From Microcaldota archaeon (GTDB lineage: Archaea; Micrarchaeota; Micrarchaeia; Anstonellales; Bilamarchaeaceae), in the NCBI GenBank assembly GCA_016212505.1, contig JACRGB010000005.1, forward strand, positions 1-49,218: DNA of 49,218 nt. Reading direction: 5' to 3'. Within the stretch, counting starts at the first letter, position 1. Every line of letters begins with the position of its first letter. The notes under the pieces were generated by a model. The model was given only the letters and a program-made list of their open reading frames with translations. It had not been told where the DNA came from and ran no database searches. Positions 8,710-17,237 of the stretch are shown here, piece after piece. A program made the position numbers and the translations under genes.

Positions 8710-9328
8710 GCGGTTCACCTTCTTTCAAAACAAAATTCCAGAAATTCTCCTCTCCGAAAAAGACTATCCGTTCATCCCAAATATTTTTGTAAATGGGTTC
8801 TTTAGACCATCTTCCTTTCAATTCTGGAAGCGTCACTGGATGAAACGAGAATTCTTTTCCAGTTATTATGGTCTTTTTCTTTATAATTTCTTTTATACCT
8901 GATTCGGTTTTTCCATTCTGAAGCAATACGAAAAGAACATCGATATCACTGCCCTCGGTTGCATGACCACGTGCAACTGAACCGAATAAGATAACAAAAT
9001 ATATTGCAGGCCTGAATTCTTTTATGACCTGTGAGACCAGATCATATAGTATAAATCCGTCCTTATTTTTTTTAATGAATGCCATTCTTCTTTCCATTTC
9101 CGCTACTGAAAGGGCTTTCTGGACAACATCGCTTTGTTTATTAAGCCGGTAGAACATCTGCTTTCCTTTTTTCTCTCTAAAAAGTACTTTAGACTCGGTA
9201 AGTTTGCCAAGATAAACAATAGCTCTCTCGTGGTTGGTTTCAGTCAATCGTTCAATTTCTCTCCCATAAAGTTCTTTTGAAGGATTCTGCAAAAATGCAT
9301 TCAACAATCTGAATTCCGAATTTAGCAT
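8702..9328 (-). CDS. wHTH plus minimal nucleotidyltransferase (MNT antitoxin)
   Basis: 208 residues. Residues 1-65 form a winged helix (ELYGREIERLTETNHERAI then a FREKKGKQMFYRL wing). From about residue 108 there is a DNA-polymerase-beta-like minimal nucleotidyltransferase: ILFGSVARG with SDIDVLFVL supplies the GSxxxG and DxD metal site. Family members AMPylate the partner HEPN toxin. The added N-terminal DNA-binding domain suggests self-regulation, and tandem dyads lie just upstream of its promoter. It is first gene of the two-gene unit. Confidence 0.8.
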   Translation of the reverse strand: MLNSEFRLLNAFLQNPSKELYGREIERLTETNHERAIVYLGKLTESKVLFREKKGKQMFYRLNKQSDVVQKALSVAEMERRMAFIKKNKDGFILYDLVSQVIKEFRPAIYFVILFGSVARGHATEGSDIDVLFVLLQNGKTESGIKEIIKKKTIITGKEFSFHPVTLPELKGRWSKEPIYKNIWDERIVFFGEENFWNFVLKEGEPHG

Positions 9329-9348
9329 AACCTAATATCGTGCATAAG

Positions 9349-9403
9349 TATTTATAAAGGTTGATAAACCAACCATGTGGTTGGAAAACCAACCATATGA
9401 TTG
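9349..9403 (-). promoter_or_regulatory. Promoter and tandem operator of the HEPN/MNT module
   Basis: On the minus strand TTTATAAATA (9349-9360) is a TATA box 21-32 nt before ATG 9328. Directly upstream is a 16-nt unit repeated 20 bp apart: ACCAACCATGTGGTTG at 9368 and ACCAACCATATGATTG at 9388. The first contains the dyad CCAACC-N4-GGTTGG. Two same-face dyads at a helical spacing fit dimers of the MNT protein's own winged helix. Autoregulation is inferred. Confidence 0.5.
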
Positions 9404-9767
9404 ACATTTCAAACATAGCTACCGGACTTAGTAGCGTCCTCTAATCAGACCTAAATGCACTAAAACTGCAATTAGGTAAAATGCTACCATCGCTCACGTC
9501 GAAGAAAAGTAGGGATTCTAAGAAGATTGAGATGCAGGGGAAGTAACCCGAGACCAGGTCTCCGTTCATCACCCTATTTTTACCTCGTTACCAATTGATA
9601 TTATCGAGGTCAAATTATATAAAGGCTGCTCTATCTGAAATGCAAGAATTCCTAAGAATTAGGGCGGATTAGTAGAGAAAATAGAATCTGAAAATCGATT
9701 TAAACGCTGGCCTGATATGACTTAGGCAATGAACGAAATGAGACGGACGAGTGCTTCCTAGGAAAAA
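9404..9767. other. Junction between the two elements; non-coding
   Basis: No gene is seen. It contains ctaatcagacctaaatgc (9443 on), the central att-like copy (9532), then left-end landmarks of the second element: agaccag, tcgaggt (9604), tatataaa (9616) and the GCTGGCCTGA block (9706). Confidence 0.5.
9532..9543. repeat. att-like direct repeat, central copy
   Basis: ATGCAGGGGAAG is identical over 12 nt to 3727-3738 and 32443-32454. It is the boundary between the two islands, and the sequence on its right resembles that to the right of the outer copy. Confidence 0.55.
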
Positions 9768-12614
9768 TTACAGAGATTTTGATCTCTCGAATTGATTTTT
9801 CATTAAATCTACTCTCTGTTCAACCCTTAAATTTTCAAATTTTATCCTATTTTGAAGATACTCTATATACTCTTTGGCAAATTCAGATATGTTCTTGTCC
9901 GTTGAAGACACCCATGCGTTGATACTTCCGATTTTATCTTGGTATGCATTAACAAAACCGTATTCGCCACTAACAACGCCCGTGTTAGAAACTAACCTGA
10001 ACAATTCTGATCTTAATTTGCTAGTTATATTGAAATTTTGAATGATCACCTTAACGAGTTCTAAAACATCAGGCCCACCTTCGTATTTATCTAAAATCCA
10101 AAGAACAACATCCAGATTATTCATATCTTTAGACCGAAGCAATTCAATTAATTCAATTTGAAATTCTCCCTCGATTTTTGGGAATATACGACTTAACAAG
10201 TGACTTGCTTCCCAATTAAATTTCCAATCGTTATTTTTAAACCAATTTAAGACTTCTTTTACTACGACTGGGGCGTGTTTTTTTAGTTCCGCATCTAACA
10301 AGTGAAATTCAAATGGTATGGCACCACTCAATTTTTTGTCAGCTATCTCTTTTTTTGTTCTATCATAGAATAACTGAATAATACGCTTAGGATCTTTTTT
10401 TGCTAACGCCAAAAGAATAAATTCGCTGTCATAATCAATATCCTCTTTTAGAACTAAATTTTTGAGAATAATCTCGTATTCTTGGATTGACAAATCACCA
10501 GTGAGTTTTTCGGATAAATAAGAAATTTCTTGAGGCCATTCATAAAATGAAAATTCAGTTAACTTATCGATTACAGTAAGTATAAGCTGTTTTAGGTTTT
10601 TGGTGGGGTGGTGTTTACACAACATTCGTAAGAGGGTTAGTAAGGTAAATACGTCCCCAACTTGCAAAATTTTAGCTGTGAGTTTACGTACAATCGTTTC
10701 ATCAATCTCTTTGATAGAAAAATAGGCTAACGCAATTTCAGCTAACGAATCAGCGTTATCGATTTTCTTTTCAATATCCGCATTGATCTCGTTTTTATTA
10801 TTGCTTTCCAGCAAGCCAATCAATAAAGATACCTTAAATTTAGATAAATCCGAGGCATTAAGAAGTTTCTGAGCTTCATTTGGTTTTTTAGTTGCTAACA
10901 CTCCCAAAAAATAATGTACATTGGGATAACCGATTCTGCTGCCCGCCGGACTTTCTTTTAATATATCATTTATCAAATAGTTTTTCCATTCCTCTAGATT
11001 GGTAATGGTAATCTGTTTAATGTACTCATCAATTCTAATTTTTCGTTCCGCTTCTATTTGCTTGTAGTCGTGCCCATAGTCGAAATCATACCCTACAAAC
11101 GTCTTATATTTGACATAACTAGCATCATCAGATAGTTTCGTTTTGATTACTTCTAATTCAGTTATCGAACCATACCTTCGCTTATAGAAGTCAAGCTCTT
11201 TTTCAATTTTTATTTTTGAATAGTTTTTTAATTTATCATATTTTTCATTGAGAAACGATAGAATACTAGTAATATTTGATTGAATTAATGCGGTATGTTC
11301 TTCAGTAGTTTTTTCGGTATGTATCGGGCGAGCAGAATTGAATAATGCGTCTATAATTTTTTCCGAGAGATTAACTTCTGTTTCATTCTCTAACAATCTA
11401 AATAGTAGTTTTATTGCATCGGACCTGATCTCTTTGAGATGCTCATTTATGGGTATTGGACCCATAACAAAAGTAAATGTATTGAATTCTTTTTGTGTAT
11501 TCCCTTCGATGGTATTATTTAGTAGAGAATTACAAATAGAAATCAGAGTTTCTTTAACTATGGCATCGTTAATATCCAATTTAGGGATGTACTCAATTAG
11601 AATTTTCTGAGGAGCATAACCCATCACGTTGACAACGTTCAGATCATACTTTGCAAAATCTTTTAGCGTTTCTAAACATTGCTTCTGGAATAGGACATCT
11701 GAATATTTTTCAATGCAAAGTTTAATGATTTTTTCATAATCCCAATATCTAACATTCCTAATAATTTTAAAAGAAGCAGCAACAATCTTCTGAGAATCGC
11801 TAGTTTTTAATCGCACATCATTTTCTTGCGATTTTTTCCAGATTTGTTCTAAGAGTGGCAAGAATTCAAAATCTTCTGGCAACCTATAATAGCTGGAGAA
11901 ATAGTTCAACTTATCTAAGTATTGATGTATCTCAGTATTAGAGTCAGATTGGGACATAATTTTTAGGGTGTCAAGATTTAGAATTTGTTTTCCTTCTTTA
12001 AGTTTTTTAAATTCACTATCAATAAAAGAAATGGATTGATTAGCTTTGTTGAGATATTTATACATAACCTCATTTAATTTTTCCTGAAGAAATCTAAAAT
12101 CACCTTGAGAAAACGCTTCTAACTGAGAATCGCGTTTATAGAATAGATCATGATTTATTTCTGCCCAGGTATGAAATAACGGTGTACTTAATTGAATTTC
12201 GCATTTTAAATCTTTGAAATTTGAATATTCCGCAAGTTTTTCTCGTCTTTCATCTAGTTGTATAATTACGTGGAGAGCGTTATATTGATCTGGACTTCTT
12301 TTGTCTTTGATGTCTATGACCTTTAATTCTTGCTGCAATAATTCACTAAATTTGTAGATGTCCTCCTCGGTGTAAAAAAGTACTCTGCAACCTGCAAGGT
12401 CATAAACTCCAGACGAGATAAGATTTGGCTTCTTTAATAATTTATCTCTCAAAGAACTGATATCTTTAGTTCTATGTTGAATCGTTTGATATCTGAAATT
12501 CTGAGTTTTAAGAATTTGCTCGAGAATTTGGGAAATCGACCTAGTAAAATCAGTGTATTTCTCTCTTGAGGAAGTGTAGGTTTTAATGAAAGTATCTACA
12601 GTATCATTGTTCAT
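9768..12614 (-). CDS. RelA/SpoT-type nucleotide synthetase with long helical C-terminus
   Basis: 948 residues. Residues 40-165 are a (p)ppGpp-synthetase-type nucleotidyltransferase with active-site residues kept: HRTKD (R48, K50), YDLAGCRV (D72), YNALH (Y111, H115), CEIQLST (E139, Q141) and TWAEINHD. Residues 200-948 look like alpha-helical HEAT/ARM-type repeats with no recognised catalytic motif. No HD hydrolase, TGS or ACT domain is present, so it is not housekeeping Rel. Short synthetases fused to sensor domains (ToxSAS, CapRel) act as toxins or abortive-infection effectors by pyrophosphorylating nucleotides or tRNA. It is the last gene of the defence cassette; a defence effector role is inferred. 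Confidence 0.75.
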   Translation of the reverse strand: MNNDTVDTFIKTYTSSREKYTDFTRSISQILEQILKTQNFRYQTIQHRTKDISSLRDKLLKKPNLISSGVYDLAGCRVLFYTEEDIYKFSELLQQELKVIDIKDKRSPDQYNALHVIIQLDERREKLAEYSNFKDLKCEIQLSTPLFHTWAEINHDLFYKRDSQLEAFSQGDFRFLQEKLNEVMYKYLNKANQSISFIDSEFKKLKEGKQILNLDTLKIMSQSDSNTEIHQYLDKLNYFSSYYRLPEDFEFLPLLEQIWKKSQENDVRLKTSDSQKIVAASFKIIRNVRYWDYEKIIKLCIEKYSDVLFQKQCLETLKDFAKYDLNVVNVMGYAPQKILIEYIPKLDINDAIVKETLISICNSLLNNTIEGNTQKEFNTFTFVMGPIPINEHLKEIRSDAIKLLFRLLENETEVNLSEKIIDALFNSARPIHTEKTTEEHTALIQSNITSILSFLNEKYDKLKNYSKIKIEKELDFYKRRYGSITELEVIKTKLSDDASYVKYKTFVGYDFDYGHDYKQIEAERKIRIDEYIKQITITNLEEWKNYLINDILKESPAGSRIGYPNVHYFLGVLATKKPNEAQKLLNASDLSKFKVSLLIGLLESNNKNEINADIEKKIDNADSLAEIALAYFSIKEIDETIVRKLTAKILQVGDVFTLLTLLRMLCKHHPTKNLKQLILTVIDKLTEFSFYEWPQEISYLSEKLTGDLSIQEYEIILKNLVLKEDIDYDSEFILLALAKKDPKRIIQLFYDRTKKEIADKKLSGAIPFEFHLLDAELKKHAPVVVKEVLNWFKNNDWKFNWEASHLLSRIFPKIEGEFQIELIELLRSKDMNNLDVVLWILDKYEGGPDVLELVKVIIQNFNITSKLRSELFRLVSNTGVVSGEYGFVNAYQDKIGSINAWVSSTDKNISEFAKEYIEYLQNRIKFENLRVEQRVDLMKNQFERSKSL

Positions 12615-12660
12615 TCGATCACATGTTCTTACGGCTTTCTTCTTCTCATCATTATCTGGT

Positions 12661-12981
12661 CTACTTCCCTACTCTGTGAATATACTGACATTTATCACAT
12701 TTTATTACAGCATTTACTATTCTCAAGGATTTGGCCTTACATCTCTCACATGAAACATCGGGATGTAAACGAGGATAAACTGAAGCACCAACTTTATCTA
12801 TGATAAATATCGCTAGGGCATAGATAGCCGCAATTAGAGGTAATGGAAATCCCATAATGGCATAGTTCGTTAAATCAACAATTCCAATTGCATATATGAT
12901 TACGATTGCATGCGCCACCGAATTCATAGAGAGCTTAGATCTCTCCATAATTGATGTGAAGAAACCAAAATCGAAACTCAT
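12661..12981 (-). CDS. Small membrane protein with C-terminal zinc ribbon
   Basis: 106 residues from ATG 12981, which is preceded by GAGGTGG; an upstream in-frame start lies inside the preceding gene and is rejected. Two hydrophobic helices (about residues 22-40 and 43-63) are followed by a cytosolic zinc ribbon with CERC and CDKC pairs. The start overlaps the stop of the upstream 52-residue gene (ATGA), so the two are coupled. Function is unknown. The pairing of two small membrane Zn-ribbon proteins inside a defence cassette suggests a membrane sensor or membrane-active effector. Confidence 0.7.
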   Translation of the reverse strand: MSFDFGFFTSIMERSKLSMNSVAHAIVIIYAIGIVDLTNYAIMGFPLPLIAAIYALAIFIIDKVGASVYPRLHPDVSCERCKAKSLRIVNAVIKCDKCQYIHRVGK

Positions 12982-13136
12982 GGTTTCCACCTCAAAGGAG
13001 ACCCGCAGGTTTTGCATATTGGACTTTGTGGCTCTACTCTATTTTTGCATATCGGACATTTGGGATTCAGCGCATCCGCAAGAGCTGCTGCGCCAAGAAG
13101 CAAGAGTATCGCGTATAACGCATCGTTTTTTCCCAT
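12978..13136 (-). CDS. 52-residue membrane/zinc-ribbon microprotein
   Basis: A very short gene: start ATG 13136 after TTGAGGG, stop overlapping the next start by 4 nt. Residues 7-22 (YAILLLLGAAALADAL) form one hydrophobic segment. CPIC and CKTC pairs then make a compact zinc ribbon ending in PLRWKP. Function is unrecognised. The Shine-Dalgarno site, ATGA coupling and matching zinc-ribbon theme of its neighbour make it a real gene. Confidence 0.7.
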   Translation of the reverse strand: MGKNDALYAILLLLGAAALADALNPKCPICKNRVEPQSPICKTCGSPLRWKP

Positions 13137-13159
13137 ATAATTCCCTCAACCCGAAAACT

Positions 13160-14137
13160 CTAAATTTTCTTTAGCCTTGGTTTTCTGGCTGTTTCAAACA
13201 TTTTAATTAATTCCTTTCCTCTATCCAGTATATCATCATAAGTTAAAACTTCTATCCTATGGAGATAATCATTTAATGTCCTAAGTGCATTTTTTGTTTT
13301 TATATCCCCACGTCCAATTATTATGATTGCTTTAGGCTTATGGATCAATTGACCAGATGCAAAAAGACGATTTCCTTTATCGAGTTCGTATTCTTCTAAA
13401 TATTTTATTACTTGGCTTATTGCATTTTTAACATCAGAAGTAATGGGATTTTCTCTACTTGGAGAATTTATGTTACCACTTACATTTTCAAAAATGTTAC
13501 ATGTTGGAAGTTTTAGTTCTATTACGTCATAGAATGAATCATAACGACCCATAAGAAAATCGATTTTATCGTTATCCCTACTAATATCCTGTTTTGTAGC
13601 TTCTATATAATAAGGACCAAATATCCAAAGATGCGAATAAATCCACTCTTGGATTTTATGCTCACCGGAGCTATCTTGAAGAAGAGTCTGAAAGTCTTCT
13701 AGATCTTCCTTCCAAGCTTCTGGTTTCAGTTTCTGGAAAGCAAGTTCGTATTCTGAAATTTTAGAACGTAACTCTAAAACTTTTTCACCCAGTTTCTTTT
13801 TCTGTTCAACAGTTTTATTCTTTTCAGCAATCAAAGAAGAGGTTTCTGAAAGCATATCATTAACAAAATCATAAGTTCCAGTCTGAGGATTTGTACTATC
13901 CCATCCGACTGAAACACCCGCTCGAATAAGCATTTGCTTTACTTTGAGATAATCGTCCTTAGATGGAATAGAATACCAGTTACGAAAGCGTTTCAATCTT
14001 AGGACAGTTTGCCCATCTTTCTTCCTCTTTCCTATAACAGTATGAAACCAGCCATGCGAACCAGTAGATTTAAGGGTACTTATGATGTCATGACGTTTAG
14101 CCCAACTACTAATATTTTCTTGATTAGGTTCTACCAT
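13160..14137 (-). CDS. sduA: Shedu-type (DUF4263) anti-phage nuclease
   Basis: 325 residues. The C-terminal half (about 145-320) matches the Shedu/DUF4263 fold: EHKIQEWIYSHLWIFG, then KIDFLMGRY and VIELKLP, giving a PD-(D/E)XK site at D193, E207 and K209. IGRGD follows near residue 285. Residues 1-95 form a separate N-terminal domain with FHTVIGKRKKDG and RFRNWYSIP, followed by a coiled coil at about 95-135. Shedu is a single-gene nuclease defence system whose N-terminal domains vary and sense invading DNA ends. It sits 23 nt upstream of the 52-residue gene, in the same direction as the whole cassette. Confidence 0.75.
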   Translation of the reverse strand: MVEPNQENISSWAKRHDIISTLKSTGSHGWFHTVIGKRKKDGQTVLRLKRFRNWYSIPSKDDYLKVKQMLIRAGVSVGWDSTNPQTGTYDFVNDMLSETSSLIAEKNKTVEQKKKLGEKVLELRSKISEYELAFQKLKPEAWKEDLEDFQTLLQDSSGEHKIQEWIYSHLWIFGPYYIEATKQDISRDNDKIDFLMGRYDSFYDVIELKLPTCNIFENVSGNINSPSRENPITSDVKNAISQVIKYLEEYELDKGNRLFASGQLIHKPKAIIIIGRGDIKTKNALRTLNDYLHRIEVLTYDDILDRGKELIKMFETARKPRLKKI

Positions 14138-14146
14138 AAATCCACC

Positions 14147-15505
14147 TCATATTTCAATCGTCTTCTCCTTCTCGGGTATCTTCACGTTAGTGTGTAGCCC
14201 TTTGAAGTCCTCCGCTCTTTGCGTATGTATCGGAATCAGTATTTTTGGGTTAATTACCTTGACTAAATGCGCTAAATCCTGTTTACTAGCATGACCGGAG
14301 CAATGCGCTTTATGGAATTTCACTCCAAAATGTTTCATCCAATTCTCCAAAACGGTTCTCTCGGCTTCGTTTTCCTCACCTTCAAGGAAATGCTCAGATG
14401 ACGAATAAATGTAATCGGCATTTTTCGGTTGTAGGTAGACCAGTTCCATGAGCTTGTTGAAGCTCATGTGCATCACGAACTTCTTCTGGTTCTTAGCAAC
14501 ATGCTCAAAAGTAATCATTTTTGGCATGAATTTACGCTCGTAAACATAGTAGTCCTTCTCGTCATAGGTTCCGCTCTTAGAAAGTCTAAAATAAACCAGC
14601 AGGTTCTCATCAGTCATTACATCTGGCAGGGCAGGGATTTTGTCTTTCAGGCTGTCTAAAACAAAAGCAAACTTAGTATCTATGACTAGCTTCCTCTTAT
14701 TCTTCAGAGCTGCATGGTAGACAGACATAAATCTGTCTATGTTAGACATTGAAAAGTAGACAAAGACTACCCCTTTCGATTTCTTTACGATTCCCTCGAT
14801 CGTTTTCTCAACTTCAGCTTCCGTGAAATTGTGCTCCTGTTCGCTGCCCATTCTGGTTCCTTCACACAGCATGGCATACGGTTTCGCTTTAGCAGCCTTT
14901 TCCATGAATTCCTGAGTCATATTACTCTTTGGGCCATGGAGTCTAAGGTCGCCCGTATAAATCAATGGCCCTTTGCTGGTGTGCACGATGAAGCCATAGG
15001 CTCCTGGGATAGAATGCTCTACATGGATCGGCTCAATTACCAGATGTTTTATCTTAATTTTATCACCGGATTTGAAGAAATTGAGGCTCGTATGCTCTCC
15101 TATGTCTACGAATTGCGGATAGAGCTTGTGATAGGCCTCAAGGATGCGATGGGTACCATGCCCCATGTAAACTGGAATCGACTCGTCAAGGAATGATATG
15201 TGATTCACGTGGTCGGAGTGAGAGTGCGAAATAAAAATTGCATCTATGTCGGGTTTTTCGTACTTGAGCTCTGTGCGTTCTAGCATCTTCTTGCTGTAAA
15301 GCCTTGGGACTTTTGGTACTAACCCAAATTCGAAATAGACCTCTAGACCATGTGCTGCTCTTGGTTGGAGGTATTCGTAAAAATAGTCCTCTCCAAAGTC
15401 AAAACTTTCACCAAAATCTAAGTAAATTCTGGCATCTTTGTCTTCTAAGAGTATCTTGTTTCCGCCTATTTCGTTTGCTCCGCCGTAAAATGTTAAAGAA
15501 ACCAT
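14147..15505 (-). CDS. RNase J-like metallo-beta-lactamase-fold hydrolase
   Basis: 452 residues. Metal-binding motif HSHSDH at 94-99, HVEHSIPGAYGF near 163 and YTGDLRLHG near 186 mark the MBL fold. HCSGHAS near 402 and IPIHTQ near 427 are the RNase J/beta-CASP-type closing motifs. The N-terminus (FYGGANEIGGN) is also RNase J-like. An RNA- or DNA-processing phosphoesterase is likely. It is separated by only 9 nt from sduA, so it belongs to the same transcript. Being on a mobile element within a nuclease-rich cassette, it is probably not the housekeeping RNase J. Confidence 0.75.
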   Translation of the reverse strand: MVSLTFYGGANEIGGNKILLEDKDARIYLDFGESFDFGEDYFYEYLQPRAAHGLEVYFEFGLVPKVPRLYSKKMLERTELKYEKPDIDAIFISHSHSDHVNHISFLDESIPVYMGHGTHRILEAYHKLYPQFVDIGEHTSLNFFKSGDKIKIKHLVIEPIHVEHSIPGAYGFIVHTSKGPLIYTGDLRLHGPKSNMTQEFMEKAAKAKPYAMLCEGTRMGSEQEHNFTEAEVEKTIEGIVKKSKGVVFVYFSMSNIDRFMSVYHAALKNKRKLVIDTKFAFVLDSLKDKIPALPDVMTDENLLVYFRLSKSGTYDEKDYYVYERKFMPKMITFEHVAKNQKKFVMHMSFNKLMELVYLQPKNADYIYSSSEHFLEGEENEAERTVLENWMKHFGVKFHKAHCSGHASKQDLAHLVKVINPKILIPIHTQRAEDFKGLHTNVKIPEKEKTIEI

Positions 15506-15538
15506 AAAATCAACTACCCATCGTTGTGTTTGTTGTAA

Positions 15539-16504
15539 TCATGCTTTTTTCTCTTGCAAGGTTAAATTTCTAGCTTCTTGGATAGTTCTACAAGTAAAAA
15601 GAGTATCTAACCTGCATTTGATATGTTGGCTTGCATAAATATTTCCATTTTTAACCTCGTGTTCCGGTTTAAATGGTTTTCCTAACTCTAGCATATAATG
15701 AGGACATTTACTCCAGTCTCTCCATCCTTTGATTTCTGGTAGATGCCGGTCTGGTGAATTTACTATTTCATATCCGTTCACATGATGTATAGACATCAGT
15801 TTTCCTCTATTTCTAAAAGCGATATACGTTGGTGGGAGCTTTGGCCATTTGCCCCTTATTGGATAAAAATAATGTCCTTTTTTTACAACATCCAAAAATG
15901 TAAAATTTCCAACTAATTTCTTTTCAGATATTACTACACAAAAAACTTCATTTGAATCCTTATCTTGCATAACGATCACCTCCTCAAAATATTTGTCCAT
16001 CTCTTCTAAGATTAGTTTTTGACGATTATTACAATTTTTTCTAACCTCATTTAGCCATCTACGAATTTGCCTCCAAGAAATAAATTCAATTGACAGTGTC
16101 AGTCCATATCTATCTAATTCGTCTTTAGCGTACAACTTCTTGCAGTCGCTTATAACGATCAATTTATGACCCATACCTGGATACTCATTAAATCTGGAAA
16201 TATATTTGTTTAATTGTTCTTTTGTTGGTAAATTCCAGCCTCGTTTCGCCTCGATGATACAAAATAATTCCTCCGATAATAATTCAATATCAGTGTACCC
16301 TCGATCTACACCATATTCTTGAAGAAGAATATCAAATTTACCTACATCCATTTCACTATTCGAAACTTCACGAATAAATTTTTTAAGAAATGGATTGATC
16401 TGTTTTAAACTCCAACCTAAAGAAAAGGTTATGTCGTTCTCTTTCGTGCCCAACAATTCAAAGACACTTTCAATTTCTTTATTATGTAAGTAAAGCGTTG
16501 TCAT
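15539..16504 (-). CDS. PD-(D/E)XK nuclease-like protein, unknown family
   Basis: 321 residues, not recognised as a named family. Residues 50-110 show a restriction-endonuclease-like core: FDILLQEYGVD, TDIELLSEELFCIIEAKRGW (D72, E85, K87), then a helix and LIVISDCK. The C-terminal half (about 180-321) has no known motif, but TFLDVVKKGHYFYPIRGKWP and PPTYIAFRNRGK suggest a second, PUA/EVE- or ASCH-like beta domain. ATG 16504 overlaps the HAD gene stop by 4 nt. A nucleic-acid-cleaving defence effector is inferred. Confidence 0.55.
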   Translation of the reverse strand: MTTLYLHNKEIESVFELLGTKENDITFSLGWSLKQINPFLKKFIREVSNSEMDVGKFDILLQEYGVDRGYTDIELLSEELFCIIEAKRGWNLPTKEQLNKYISRFNEYPGMGHKLIVISDCKKLYAKDELDRYGLTLSIEFISWRQIRRWLNEVRKNCNNRQKLILEEMDKYFEEVIVMQDKDSNEVFCVVISEKKLVGNFTFLDVVKKGHYFYPIRGKWPKLPPTYIAFRNRGKLMSIHHVNGYEIVNSPDRHLPEIKGWRDWSKCPHYMLELGKPFKPEHEVKNGNIYASQHIKCRLDTLFTCRTIQEARNLTLQEKKA

Positions 16505-17172
16505 CGAATCGCCTTCAACAAATCTTCAAATTTTTCTATTTCGTAATCTGCGACATCATTGCTCTTGAACATCTGTCCATATCTAGCTAAGCAAGTTCTC
16601 ATGCCAACTGCCTTAGCACCTTTGATATCGCGTGATGGGTTATCACCAACAAATAGAACTGCATCTGGTAAAACTCCGAGTTTTTTTAGTGCCAGAATAA
16701 ATGCAGAAGGATGAGGTTTGAATTCTTGGGTATCTGAATGCGTGATCACAAAACCAAACTCGTTTTCCAAGCCTGTGATGATAAGACGCTGCCATGCTTT
16801 ATTTCTTGGAGCATCTGAGATTATGCCTAGTTTCAAGCCTTTTTCTCTTAACTTTTTCAGTGTTGGTTTGACCGTCGGATAAGGTCGAAGTACCTCGGAT
16901 TTTCTTTGTAGATAAGCTAGAATGCCTGCTTGTTGAATTTTTTCGGCTAAATTAATTTCGAGATCGTACTGTTTTACTACCTCATAAAACGTCTTTTGAT
17001 ATTCAATTCCTTTTTCGTCATAAACTGAAAAGATTTTTCCATAAGCTTGGACTTCGGTTGCAGGCAAACCTTGTTTGACCATGGCGGTTGCTGCCGCCCT
17101 TGCAGTTTCCTTCTTGAAAGTGAGGAAATCGAGAAGTGTATTGTCAAGGTCGAATAGAACTGCTTTGATCAT
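16501..17172 (-). CDS. HAD-superfamily hydrolase (phosphatase)
   Basis: 223 residues with all four HAD motifs: DLDNTLLD (D8, D10), IISDAPRN, the Lys-containing EFKPHPSAF and FVGDNPSRDI. The cap is alpha-helical, as in phosphoglycolate phosphatase or nucleotidase-type enzymes. It is first gene of the seven-gene minus-strand cassette. Its promoter is overlapped by an inverted repeat. Substrate is unknown; HAD phosphatases in defence operons sometimes act on nucleotides, but that is only a suggestion here. Confidence 0.8.
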   Translation of the reverse strand: MIKAVLFDLDNTLLDFLTFKKETARAAATAMVKQGLPATEVQAYGKIFSVYDEKGIEYQKTFYEVVKQYDLEINLAEKIQQAGILAYLQRKSEVLRPYPTVKPTLKKLREKGLKLGIISDAPRNKAWQRLIITGLENEFGFVITHSDTQEFKPHPSAFILALKKLGVLPDAVLFVGDNPSRDIKGAKAVGMRTCLARYGQMFKSNDVADYEIEKFEDLLKAIR

Positions 17173-17181
17173 GTTAACACG

Positions 17182-17202
17182 TGTCTATGTTTTTTATAGA
17201 CA
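17182..17202. promoter_or_regulatory. Inverted-repeat operator over the cassette promoter
   Basis: TGTCTAT (17182-17188) and ATAGACA (17196-17202) are a perfect 7-bp dyad with a 7-nt T-rich spacer. On the minus strand the right arm and spacer contain TATAAAA, 21-26 nt before the HAD start at 17172, so the dyad sits on the TATA box of the seven-gene cassette. It lies upstream of TTTAAAAG (17211), the TATA box of the divergent CARF-wHTH gene. A dimeric repressor, probably that CARF-wHTH protein, is inferred. Confidence 0.6.
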
Positions 17203-17237
17203 TATAGATTTAAAAGATTAAGTGTTATAATGAATTT

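Larger units (their letters stand above)
3727..9543. mobile_element. First att-bounded island (transport, ChrB, toxin-antitoxin cargo)
   Basis: The segment lies between the att-like copies at 3727 and 9532. It carries only accessory genes: CaCA exchanger, EamA permease, MFS permease, ChrB-C protein, HNH-like lipoprotein, HEPN and MNT. No integrase, replication or transfer gene is present, so it could be a passive satellite or a decayed relative of the larger element to its right, with which it shares left-end sequence. The boundaries are inferred from short repeats only. Confidence 0.45.

Noticed and set aside
9415-9531. Possible CRISPR-like or tRNA-like structure between islands
   Set aside because: Only short imperfect repeats; no regular spacing and no cloverleaf.
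14468-15507. Plus-strand open frames opposite the RNase J-like gene
   Set aside because: They are antisense to a gene with clear MBL motifs and have no motifs of their own.
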